Source of the DNA: Eutreptiella sp. 'Long Island Sound 2002'
Taxonomy: Eukaryota > Euglenozoa > Euglenophyceae > Eutreptiales > Eutreptiaceae
Reading direction: 5' to 3'
Length of the DNA: 64,000 nt
NCBI GenBank assembly: GCA_964036045.1
Contig: OZ038378.1
Location: 162,842,811-162,906,810, forward strand
Below, in pieces: positions 8,396-17,882 of this stretch. The translations under genes were made by a program, and so were the position numbers. The notes under the pieces were generated by a model, which saw only the letters and a program-made list of their open reading frames with translations, was not told the origin of the DNA and made no database searches. The first letter of the stretch is position 1, and every line of letters starts with the position of its first letter.

Positions 8396-9180
8396 CCCGC
8401 CCACCCCTGTCTGTGTGTTCGTGTTGTGTGTGGCATGACGTTCTTGAAGGGCAGCCACAATTTTTCATTATTATTTTTGAGGAACGAATACACCTCAACC
8501 AACTGCCATTTGACTCTACGCCCGGACATCCCCCCCTCCCATACACACACGAGTCCCTCAATCCTCCCCCTCATGTAGCCACTTTTTTTGGTCCTCCAAG
8601 AGCCCAATGTGGCAGGGATTGGTTATGGAGCCACAGGAATGCCTTCCACTTGGTAGGCCCCAAAATGGCGGAGCCACATCAACACCCTCCGCTTTGGAGA
8701 CCCAGATATGGTAGGGGTTAGGAAGCCAAGTAGCCCGGATATGGCAGGGTTCATGTAGCCACATTATTGCCATCCACTTTGGAGAGCCAATATGGCACAG
8801 TTTATTTTGGCAAATTATTTCGCCTTTGCTCTTGGGACTGGAGCACGAGTCAGAAGCGGAGTTCAATCTTACCGACAAGGAATACAGCGATCCGTTAATG
8901 TGGGAATGCCAACCCATTATTTCACACCGCGGTGAACACTTCTATGGACTGGATGCATGTGTTTGAAAAATGATAACCCCTTTTCACACACGCTCTCTTG
9001 GCTAAGTAGGGCTGACTACTATGTAGCCTAATGCCGTGTGGTCCGAGTCCACCACTCCAAGGTGTTTTGCATTGCTGTATGGGGCCGCTGTCCCTCCACC
9101 TCCCGCACTCACGGACACATACACTCACTCAGTCCTGCACCCCTGCAATCCCGCACTCCCACCCCCCCAGGGATGACATC
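8396..9180. other. Intergenic stretch with short degenerate repeats
   Basis: No gene is seen. Between about 8585 and 8800 there are several diverged copies of a motif like GGAGAGCCAATATGGCA. Just before the next gene, 9165-9180 ends in a C-run and CAG, which could be a splice acceptor placed 11 nt upstream of the ATG at 9181. Confidence 0.4.
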
Positions 9181-10497
9181 ATGGCGATCTTCGTCTACTC
9201 GTATGAGATGTACACCGAAGACAATCCACCCGTCAGCCTGGAGTACCAGATCTATCGAGAGATGAACCGCGCCATGCGTGAGCGCGACCCCGAGGCACTG
9301 GAATTCTGGCCCCCTCTGATTTACCACCTGAACAAGGCCCTCATGAAGCTCGGCAGCCACAAGGAGATCCTCTACCGCGGCGTCACCGTGGCGTTCCCCA
9401 AGGAGTTGTATGAGATCGGGGCCACCGTCGCTTGGCCCGCCTTCAGCTCCTCAGCGCTGGACGAGGACGTGGCCGAGGACTTCGTCGCCAAAGCCGCGGC
9501 CGACGGCCGCAAGAGCGGCACCATCTTCGTCCTGAAGACGACCACCGCCCGGCGGGTGTACGTGTACTCCCACTTCCCGGAGGAGCGCGAGGTCCTGTTC
9601 CCCCCGAACTCGACGTTCGTCGTCACGCGGCGGGAGCGCAAAGCGGACCACGTGGCCGTCACGGACTTCATCCATTTGGAGCAGATCGCGGTCCCGTCGG
9701 GCGCCTCTTCGCCGGGGCCGTCCCCCAAGAACCGCTGCACGTTCTCCCACGTCATCGGGATGATCCTCGACCCCGCGGTCGTGGCGGACCGGTCGGGCCG
9801 CATCGTCGCCGTGAACGGCCCCGCGAAGGCCTTCTTCGGCTACGACGCCCACGAGATGGTCGGGCACTCGGTCGAGCTGCTCATGCCGCCCGCCTTCCGG
9901 CCGCAGCACGGCGGCCACCTCGCCAAGTACCACAGCACCGGCGAGCGGCGGCTCATCAACAAGCCCCGGCTGCTGCCCGTCGTGCGGAAGGACGGGGGGA
10001 CGCGGGGGGCCACGGTCCCTCTCGGCGAGTCCCAGATCAACGGGCAGATGTACTTCTTGGCCTGCTTCAAGCCCGCGGAGCTGGCGCCCCCGCCGCCGGC
10101 CCCCAAACCGACGACCACGGGCTTCTCCCACGTGATCGCGATGCTGCTGGACCCCGCCGTCGTGGCGGACGAGGCCGGGCGCATCCTCGAGACCAATCAA
10201 TTGGCCCTGGACTACTTCGGGTACGAGGCCGACGAGCTCCTCGGGGCCTCCGTCGAGATCCTCATGCCGCCCTCCTTCCGGACGAACCACAGCAAACACA
10301 TGAGGGACTACATCAGCGGCACGAAGGCCAGCAGCCTCGTCGGGCACCCGCGGCTCCTCCCGGTCGTGATGAAGGGCGGCGAGATCAAGGGGGCCACCAT
10401 TCAACTCGGGGACTGCACGCACGAGGGCCGGCGGTACTTCATGGCCTGCGTGAAGCCCGCGGACGCGACGGAGAACCCGTGCGACCGAAGGGTCTAG
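9181..10497 (+). CDS. Arginine ADP-ribosyltransferase (R-S-ExE) fused to two PAS domains
   Basis: 438 residues from ATG 9181 to TAG 10495-10497. Residues 20-165 match the arginine-specific mono-ADP-ribosyltransferase fold, with the catalytic triad in order: Arg66 (LYRGV), Ser-rich strand FSSSAL at 88-93, and the ExE loop at Glu135-x-Glu137 (EEREVLFPP). The family transfers ADP-ribose from NAD+ to protein arginines. Residues 187-299 and 314-427 are two similar PAS domains: SHVIxMxLDPAVVAD, then FFGYDAHEMVG or YFGYEADELLG, then LLMPPAFR or ILMPPSFR. PAS domains sense small ligands or redox state, so a sensor-controlled transferase is inferred. No signal peptide or membrane segment is seen. The gene is much richer in G+C than its surroundings, nearly all third positions being G or C. 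A GT at 10479-10480 (phase 2) could splice it to the exon at 10631. Confidence 0.8.
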   Translation: MAIFVYSYEMYTEDNPPVSLEYQIYREMNRAMRERDPEALEFWPPLIYHLNKALMKLGSHKEILYRGVTVAFPKELYEIGATVAWPAFSSSALDEDVAEDFVAKAAADGRKSGTIFVLKTTTARRVYVYSHFPEEREVLFPPNSTFVVTRRERKADHVAVTDFIHLEQIAVPSGASSPGPSPKNRCTFSHVIGMILDPAVVADRSGRIVAVNGPAKAFFGYDAHEMVGHSVELLMPPAFRPQHGGHLAKYHSTGERRLINKPRLLPVVRKDGGTRGATVPLGESQINGQMYFLACFKPAELAPPPPAPKPTTTGFSHVIAMLLDPAVVADEAGRILETNQLALDYFGYEADELLGASVEILMPPSFRTNHSKHMRDYISGTKASSLVGHPRLLPVVMKGGEIKGATIQLGDCTHEGRRYFMACVKPADATENPCDRRV

Positions 10498-10564
10498 ACC
10501 GGGGGCGTCCCCCTTCCGAGGGCCTGGCCGTCTCTGACGGCTCACGGACGGAGGGCAGGATCCA

Positions 10565-11061
10565 GCGCTACGCACGTGCAGCGCACGCGGCGTCCCCCGA
10601 TTAGCCCCTCCGCTGCGTCGGGCCTTTCAGTAACATCTCGCCTGAGGAAAGGCACAGGCGGGTGAACCAGCTCATGACAGCGCTGCAACAATGTCAAAAG
10701 GTGGGCTGCGTCCAGGATAAAGGCAGACGGTCGTTCATACCCTCGGCAATGGCCACTGCTGTGGCGGAACACTGTCCCGCAATTGCTGTGCCGGGAAAAG
10801 AATTTACGGATGATTGGTTTACCTTTCTGCAGCTTCCTCCCAATTTTGAAGTCATGGCTGAGGCCTTGTTTCGACCACTCTTAAGAGACCTCGTTGAAGA
10901 CTGCCCCTCCGGAAAGGTTGCATAGCAGTGTACCCCCTGGGGACGATGTGATGGGGGCCAATTTTGCAACGACAGCGCTACCCCATGCACCTCATCGTAA
11001 TCGTCAATGAGTGAGGCATGCTGCGCGGGACAGCCCCGCCGCACGATGCTCAGTGCACCGT
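10565..11061 (+). repeat. Dispersed repeat, copy 1 (two blocks around an exon)
   Basis: Two blocks here, about 10565-10630 and 10975-11061, recur joined together at about 12495-12665 (copy 2) with roughly 93-97% identity by eye. In copy 1 they are separated by 340 nt containing the exon 10631-10916. The first block ends CCTTTCAG, which serves as splice acceptor here. Confidence 0.5.
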
Positions 11062-11882
11062 CGCGGCACAGGCCCCGCTCATGCGTCTCAGACTCGGCAG
11101 TGACCGGGGCACAGGAACTCCCGCGTGGCTCCGAAATGGGGCGTGCAACGCGTCCTGCGGGCTCAGGGCAACGGGGGGTGGCCATCCCGGTGGCCATCTC
11201 CCGGACCGGCCCCGGAAACTGCAACGCCCCCCCCCCAAAGGCCTGAAATTAGAATTTTCTTTTCGCAATGGTGTGCCCCCCCCCAGATCAGTAACCTGTT
11301 AAGCCATCACGTGCCTGATGACCCAATAGTCGATGTTCCGGTGGTGACATCCTCCGTGTCCTCCATCGAGTTGCCCAGGAATATGGAGCAACCGGACTTC
11401 ATGACTTCCGATGATGACGCACTCATCGAATTTAGTACGGATGTGAGCTCAACCAGGAAGCGTAGACTGAGGATCCGAGGCCGAAACTGGCTACACTCCT
11501 CTCCCCTATCCTCCAGCCACCGCCTAACCAATTGACCTATGGCCGAATGGGTGCCAGCCTCAGAGCGCGGTCAGTGAGTACCTGGGGGCTGTCCCAGTGG
11601 TACACATGCAGACCAGTGGTGTTGCTCGACAATGCCAGGACGTGTATGTGCAGAGCGCTTCTTGACCTGCGTGCGGCCCCCAGGCCAAAGTGACCATCGT
11701 GGGAAAGAACGAAATTTACAATCAGGAAAATCTGGTCGGGCCATTCTTGGTACACGAATTTTCGGGTCCCAGACCCTCCCCCCCCCCAACACCCCCCTCT
11801 AATTCAGGCCTGCCCCCCCCCCGCCCCCTTCCAAGTGGTGTTCAGATCTGTGGGTGCTGCAAGGCAACTGGGCGGCCTCTAG
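10631..11882 (+). CDS. Multi-exon gene of unknown function (five exons, short introns)
   Basis: Five plus-strand exons with consistent GT...AG sites: 10631-10916, 11287-11442, 11517-11573, 11684-11749 and 11808-11882, ending at TAG 11880-11882. Exons after the first all join in phase 0 and their lengths (156, 57, 66 nt) are multiples of three. The third and fourth introns have good consensus (GTGAGC...CCTCCAG and GTGAGT...CCCCAG). Readable parts include PEERHRRVNQLMTAL, DDWFTFLQLPPNF, MTSDDDALIEFSTD and AKVTIVGKNEIYNQEN. I do not recognise the family. The first exon begins with one nucleotide of a split codon, so an upstream exon is required. The ADP-ribosyltransferase-PAS gene can supply it in the right phase from a donor at 10479, which would make one long protein. 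That join is unproven. Confidence 0.5.
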
Positions 11883-14170
11883 GAAGCGGTGCCTTAGGGG
11901 CCTCAGGGCGTAAGTGTGCATGTGAGGCCAAGAGTTAGTTACTCACCGGGCACCCGCCGGCCACCCCCGACTCCTGCCTTGCCGCCCCCGCCCTCGTCCA
12001 CCCTCGGCGTAGCATAGGCGCATGCATAGGTCAACAACCAGAAGGGACCCGCCCCTGACGTACACACAGGCGGGTGCACAGACGTGCTCAGGTGCAGAGG
12101 CACGCAGGACTGCGCGCGCGGGTGGCAGTGACAAACCACGTCTCCGCGGCGTAGTTCTCTTCCTCTTGCCCACGGCTGCTGCGCTCGTCGCAGTGTCAAT
12201 CTCATCACGTCGTCTCTGGTCCCTTGTACTTGTCAGGCCCCTTTTCCCTGACGCCTGCATACCACTGCAGTGCCTCACAACCCTCTGCCCATACTATTTT
12301 ACACACAATCCACTTTCCGGTATTCGCGTTCACGATCGCTGTAACAGCGGTCTGTTCACCTCTAATAAGCGCTCCTTCTGAGCCCCGCGACTCTTTCCCT
12401 CCACGACTGGCCACAGGGCATGCGTGAAATGCGAGAGCAGGCCCCAGGGCTCACAGATGAAGAGGAGGATCTAAAATCTTTCAAATGGCACGCAATCTGG
12501 CGCTACGCATGTGCAGTGCACGCGGCGTCCCCCGATTAGCCCCTCCGCTGCTTCGGGCCTTTCAGAGTCCATGACAGCGTTACCCCATGCACCTCATCGT
12601 AATCGTGAATGAGTGAGGCATGCTGCGCGGGACAGCCCCGCCGCACGAGACTCGGTGCAGTGCGCCCTCTGTTTTTCGCTTCCAACCGCGCCACCACTCT
12701 GACTGTCTGCGCACGGCGGTGCAACTGAGAGCTCAGCAGGTTTTGCCTCTGTGGTGACCCACACCCCGTCTGCGTACGTATGGTCCAGTGGTGCCGGGGT
12801 GATGCATCTCGCAAACGCCTCCTGGCCCCCCGTGGGGTTGAAAGGGAAGGCAGGGTGCCGCCCAGGGTCCTGTTTGCATGGTCTGCATGTGGGGGTCGTG
12901 GTCGCGGTGCATCACGCCCAGCGTACAAATCGGCCCATGGCGCTGCATGTCCGCCCACACACCTCTGCAGTCTTTGCCAAATACTTCCGGCCACACTTCC
13001 GCAACGAGTAAAAGTGTTGCAGTGCACGTGCTTAGTCTGTCTTGAGGGTTGACAGGCAGTGCTCTGAGGGAGTGAAGCTTCCTGTGCTCTTGATGCACCT
13101 CCTTCTGCTTGTGTTTGCCAACACCGCCATTCCGGGCCTGACGGACTCTGTCACAGCCCAACGCACATCCCAGAGTGGTGGCCCTGTTGGGTACTTCGGG
13201 ATGAAGTTGCATCGTGCACAAATAACAAAAGATACACATCATGCCGGGCTCGTGCAGGCAGACACATGCACTGTGTAGCGTCATTCACTTGTATCGGGCA
13301 TGCACAGCGTTCAACGCAGCCGTCTCAGACACAAACCGTCGGCTCAGCCCAGACATCTACACCGGCGTATTGACAGGCACAGGCCCGCCTCTGTCCCGTT
13401 GTACTGGTCGTCTGCCTAACTCTTATACAGCTGCTGCAGTGAAGTCGATGTGTTACCTGATCATTTTGCCTGATGTTCTGCTGATCGCTCCGCAAGCCCG
13501 AGGGGCATCACAAGAGCCCAATGTGTGCGTGTGACTGTCATTTCAACTCCGTCCCCACATGAACGAGTGTTTGCAAGCGGTGCACACATGCGCATTGACG
13601 ACATTGTGGCCGGCCAGGACCAACAGGAACAACAAACCATCTGGTGACAGGACCCAGCAGTGGTGGAGATAGAGTGTATCCCAGAATTTAACTGTAAACT
13701 GTATCCAACTGTATCCCAAGCCCCAGAAGTGTGTATCCCAGGTGCATCCTGACTGTGTCTGGTCCTCTGTGCTCCGTTCCTCCGTCCTTCGTCGGTGAGC
13801 CTCTGCCAGCCCAGTAATCCGCAAACGGTCAGATATGTTGTACAGTCCGCGGTTTTGGGTTCTGGGTCACAGAGCAGGTAGAGTATGCAGCAATGAAGCT
13901 TTCTTGGCCAAGTTTAGCAGTGCACCTCTTTCAGGGGTTTGGGATAATGTACCTTTTTCTAAAGTCGCCCTGTGCCCTTTCGGGGAAAAGGGCCACGTTC
14001 ATTGATCGACATATTGCTGTACTCTGTCTGCATAACGGCGGTCACTAAACTTGTTTTTCATGTTCCTAATGTTCCATGCGATTTTGAAAGATTCAGGTTT
14101 AAGCTTTGTCTACTTTGTCTACATGACAGCGGTCATTAAACTCGTTTTCAGCAAGCACACAGATGGTGTA
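11883..14170. other. Largely unassigned sequence
   Basis: Apart from the repeat at 12420-12665 I see no supported gene. The region is of mixed composition, with several open frames whose amino-acid make-up (Cys, His, Arg, Pro rich) is typical of chance frames. Near 13680-13740 there are short repeats of a CTGTATCC-like motif. Confidence 0.4.
12419..12665 (+). repeat. Dispersed repeat, copy 2, with a short upstream reading frame
   Basis: The 12495-12665 portion matches the two blocks of copy 1 joined directly. A 39-codon frame from ATG 12420 to TAG (about 12539) runs into the repeat; it starts MREMREQAPGLTDEEED and ends in AVHAASPD. The first copy has a similar frame ending in AAHAASPD before its TAG. 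It may be a gene tail carried by the repeat or a chance frame. Confidence 0.4.
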
Positions 14171-14175
14171 CCGGT

Positions 14176-14602
14176 CAATTGCAACAGTTGGAGATGCGCA
14201 GTTTCGATGAGGAGGAAGAGGAAGCCTGTACAGTAATTTGTGCTGCCCGTTTTGCGCCCTATGTGGTGTCTAAACACAGTCCAAACACAGAAACAGATGT
14301 GGCAGGATCATTGATGGCCAAGTTGTTGCCGTTCTGTGGTGCACCCCAGCGGTAAAGGCCCTGTACCACAGTGTGATACGAGTGTTGGAGTGCGCCTCAG
14401 CCGTACACTCCCCTTTTCCGCAAATAACCACTAGATTGATCACTGCGCATCTCTCTGTTGTTTCAGGCTCACTGAGTGAGGAGTGGGGGCAGGTACCCTC
14501 GCCTACCCCAAAGCAAATCTTCTGCGGTTTTGAGCCTCTGCTTGCGGCCAGGACCGGGGTGACCATTCAACCCCCTCAAAATTTTCCAAGTGAAGAAAGG
14601 TA
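14176..14602 (+). CDS. Two coding-like exons of unknown function
   Basis: About 14176-14353 reads QLQQLEMRSFDEEEEEAC, then CAARFAPYVVSKHSPN and SLMAKLLPFCGAPQ, up to a possible donor GTAAAGG at 14354. A second block, about 14468-14602, follows a pyrimidine tract and TTTCAG. It reads SLSEEWGQVPSPTPKQIF, then EPLLAARTGVTIQPPQNFP, up to a donor GTATGC. An acceptor at ACTGAG, slightly inside the second block, would preserve the frame. Both blocks have ordinary protein composition, unlike the surrounding frames, but I cannot place them in a family and found no start or stop. Confidence 0.35.
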
Positions 14603-15643
14603 TGCTAGAGACCCGAACACCAACCGAGTGTGTGAATGTCCCCCCCTGCCTCCCCCAGTCCAGCACATGACTTTTGCCCGGCGTATTGCGTGCCTTGTGC
14701 GCGCTGTGCACAACGTTTGTGCATGACCATTCCCAAGCCCCACAGCAGTGCCTAGTACTGGTAGCAATGAGCCCTGTCATGCATTAGTATCAGTTGTTTG
14801 CATGCCTTGCCCTCATTCCAGTGCATTTATGTGTGTTGCTGTGCATCGTTTTCTATCGGTTTGTGGTATCTATCAAGAATTTGGATTTGGATTCCAGTAC
14901 GTAAATGTGGGCCTCGTTGACGGGAGGTCTACCAACAAGAATTCTGAGCAGCGCATCTGAATTTTTTGGAAGCAGGAGAAGCTGGATTATCCCCCACTCC
15001 CGCCTAGAGGGTGCTCGGTGAGATTTTGAAAGTGGGCAAAGGGAAACACATTCCAAAGGAAATGGAAGGGGGGTGGGTTTCCCCAAGGTTGTCATGAGGA
15101 AGAAATACAGAGGTTGCGGCAAAATAAGGCACGGAAGAAGTGGAAGGAGGCTGAAAGGGTGGCATCATTCAGGGACCTGGGAGGCTTAGGGGGTGGGGGT
15201 GGGGGTGGGGTGAAACATGAGGCTGTCCAACATTGTGGGGGTGTAGTATGGTTTATATAGGCAATAATATTGCCAATAGTGGGAAATAAGGCCAGTTTCT
15301 CCCTGACATATGCGCGCTGTGCCCGTACTGTGCCAGGACGCCCCCTTTGTATGCAATCCTGTTGTGAGCCATTTGGGAGCTTTCTGTGGGGCCAGTTATA
15401 GGGCCAAAAGGGCCAAAAGGGCCAAAAGGGCAAACATTGCCTCTTGGCACATCTTGGGAACCTTTGAGCGAGGCATTGTGTGAATTATCAAACGCAACAA
15501 GTCCTTCTCATTTTCTTTGCTGATGTTGTGTTGTTACCAACACGCCTTCCAAAAGGCTGGTGCAGCATTCTCGCTCCATAAGAGTGCACTGCACAAGTCC
15601 AGGCAAGCCGTTATTTGTGTCATAGGCAGGTGGTTCTGTTGCA

Positions 15644-15717
15644 GGAGGACCAAGGAGTGGTGCCCCAGCCGGGTCTTGAACTGGACTGGTTACGAATGTT
15701 GTTGTTGTTGCTGTTGT

Positions 15718-15766
<49 letters not shown>

Positions 15767-15791
15767 ATTGTTGTTGTTGTTGTTGTTGTTT

Positions 15792-15859
<68 letters not shown>

Positions 15860-15872
15860 GGAGGACCAAGGA
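15644..15872 (+). mobile_element. SINE-like insertion with tRNA 3'-end-like sequence and (TTG)n tail, flanked by a 13-bp direct repeat
   Basis: The 13-mer GGAGGACCAAGGA occurs at 15644-15656 and again at 15860-15872, as a target-site duplication would. Between the copies, 15658-15690 is the reverse complement of a tRNA-like 3' end (T-arm GTTCAAGACC, acceptor strand and CCA on the minus strand). A (TTG)n tract with a few interruptions follows, from about 15699 to 15860. This looks like a retroposed tRNA-related short element. Read on the minus strand it ends in CCA, so its orientation is uncertain. The poly-Cys, poly-Leu and poly-Thr frames over the tract are artefacts. Confidence 0.45.
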
Positions 15873-16338
15873 AAATCACTCGCAGGGGGGCAAGCATTTC
15901 ATGCACAGAGTCACAGATGGGGTCATCATTTGGGACCATCAGCCATCTGCAGACTGCTGAGTTTCCTGCAGAGTTTTGGGGGCTTTGCACCACGCAGAGC
16001 CCCATGCGTGGTTTTTTTCTTTCTGTGCGAACAGAGTATCAGGCCTTTTTCTTTGCTTTGTGATGATCCAGTACTCACGAAGAGGACTTCAGCAACACAG
16101 CATACAGGCCCACACCGCCAACCAAAGGTCCGGCTACACCCGACTCTGGTATTCAGCAAAACATCCCCCCATTGTGGACCCCCCCCCCTTGTGGACCAAA
16201 AAACCCAATGTGAGGGGGTTTTGGGACCCTACCTGTAGCATAAAACCATTGTTTCTGTGCAAACATAAGTTTTGGATTCTTGCTCAAGGCCTGTTTATTT
16301 TAGGGTACCCCCCCCACCCTGTCTAAGCTAGGGGCTTT

Positions 16339-16540
16339 TCTAAGCTACAGCGGGCACACGCGCACACGAGAGGGCGGCTTCGCCGCCTTTCTGGACCCAT
16401 GAGCGCGGCTTCGCCGCTTATGGACGATTTGTGGCCGCGGCTCTGCCGCGTGTGCTGGACACGAGAACAGTGATTTCCTGCCGGTGGGATACCGGGGGTG
16501 ACGGCCATCGTCGGATTATGGCTAAGCTACAGCGGGCATA
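16339..16540. repeat. Three GC hairpins between two copies of a CTAAGCTACAGCGGG motif
   Basis: Three small perfect inverted repeats lie close together: GGCGGCTTCGCCGCC (16373-16387), GCGGCTTCGCCGC (16405-16417) and GCGGCTCTGCCGC (16437-16449). They sit between two direct copies of CTAAGCTACAGCGGGCA, near 16340 and 16523. A related TACAGTAGGCGTAGGG...GTATTAATTCCG segment recurs near 16999 compared with 16530. Function is unknown; they may be parts of a small repeat element. Confidence 0.4.
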
Positions 16541-16662
16541 GGGACCGTATTAATTCCGTATCTAATTTAGTTCGGTACAAAATATAGTGCAACTGCATAA
16601 GACATGGTTTTGGTGACAAATCTGCCAATTACATGGTGTCATGGACACATTTGTTGTGATAC

Positions 16663-16815
16663 ATGCAGGGCAATTTCATTCCCAAGAATTTGAAGTTGCC
16701 TAAGCTCAAACCAGCCCTTAAACCTCGGGCGAAGGCATCTTCAAGTGGTGAGCATGTGCAATGGTTCCACATGGTGTATGATCGCAACAAGGGTTTTGAA
16801 GCCGAACGTATGTAG
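16663..16815 (+). CDS. Short ORF, unknown
   Basis: A 50-codon frame from ATG 16663 to TAG 16813-16815: a lysine/proline-rich start (FIPKNLKLPKLKPALKPRAK) followed by SSSGEHVQWFHMVYDRNKGF. It is too short for the usual length cut-off, but its composition is protein-like. It could be an exon of the same locus as 17349-17585. No family recognised. Confidence 0.3.
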   Translation: MQGNFIPKNLKLPKLKPALKPRAKASSSGEHVQWFHMVYDRNKGFEAERM

Positions 16816-17348
16816 GCTTCTCATGCTTCATTGCTTGTGAGAACATGGGTGCGAACCTGAAAATTTCATGTTTGAAGAACTTTTTTCTGTTTGCATGCCT
16901 TAGGGAATGTGGAGGTTAAGGTGCACTCATGCCTTGCGCTCGCAGTTGTCTGCCGGTAGGTGTTTGTGTCGTGCGCAAGCTACCTCCTTGTCCAGGTTAC
17001 AGTAGGCGTAGGGTTCGTATTAATTCCGGATTTTTGTGTAGCCTCGACGGTGGGTGCAAAAAAAAAAACATGTTTAGCAACAAACAAATTTTTCGCGGCG
17101 AGGGGTGGGCCAGGACATCTTTCTGTCTTAGGGGGGGTCATGGGTCTGCGCTGTGACAGAACTGCCACCGCTATCACAGCTTTTGAAGCTTAAAGCCGAA
17201 GCTTAAGCCTTGTGCTGCTTTGATGTTTCGTCCACTGCTAATTTTGTGCAGTTGTGGGCATGGTCAATTATTGGTTATCCTAGCTGAAAGCCAGGGTGTT
17301 TGTTACGGTTTTCAGTGACTAGGGAAAGCTGGTTGCTGGGTCTCCTTC

Positions 17349-17882
17349 GTGCCCCTCCGGGAGCGGTACAAGGGGTTTTGGTGCAAGCGCACGGCACTGC
17401 AGTGTTTTGCTTACGTATTGTGCTCATGCTTCCCTAAGGAGTGGACCTTCTACACCAGATTGATAAAAGCTGCTGGTATGGGATACGAACAGATATATCA
17501 CGTCGCCTCCACCGTGGGCCAAGGCACAGTATCCGAGGAAATCCTGGAGCAATGGTGGGCGGCAATAGACTGGACCAAGCCCTAGACCCAAGGCAACTTC
17601 GTGCTCTATATTATCCGATGGTGCCTACAGGTCCGGTTGGCATCCTGCACGTAGAATATTACTCCCCTTTCGCCCCAACAAGTTTGGCCGCAGGTGGCCG
17701 AGCGCTACTATGGGTATGGGGCCGAACTTGTTGAACCGGCCAAGTCCATGTGTCTTGGGACTTCACTTGTGGTTCCAGCGTCTCTAAGATCAATGGTCAC
17801 CAGTAAGGTCAAGACGCAAAAAACAGTGAAGTGGGAGAGACACTATCACCAGCCCCGTCCAACTGACACTCGTGGACTCTAG
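17349..17882 (+). CDS. Coding-like block of unknown function (two frames)
   Basis: 17349-17585 reads PLRERYKGFWCKRTALQCFA, then EWTFYTRLIKAAGMGYEQI and SEEILEQWWAAIDWTKP, ending at TAG 17583-17585. A further block at 17694-17882 (AERYYGYGAELVEP, then TSLVVPASLRS) lies in another frame. Between them another frame reads RQLRALYYPMVPTGPVG. The composition is convincing for a real protein with introns or frame damage, but the exact splice sites were not settled. No family recognised. Confidence 0.35.

Noticed and set aside
9432..10604. Long Arg/Pro-rich frames on both strands overlapping the ART-PAS gene
   Set aside because: Shadow frames caused by high G+C; only the frame 9181-10497 has domain motifs and normal composition.
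15508..16238. Long open frames with poly-Thr, poly-Cys and poly-Leu on both strands
   Set aside because: They are translations of the (TTG)n/(CAA)n tract, open in every phase.
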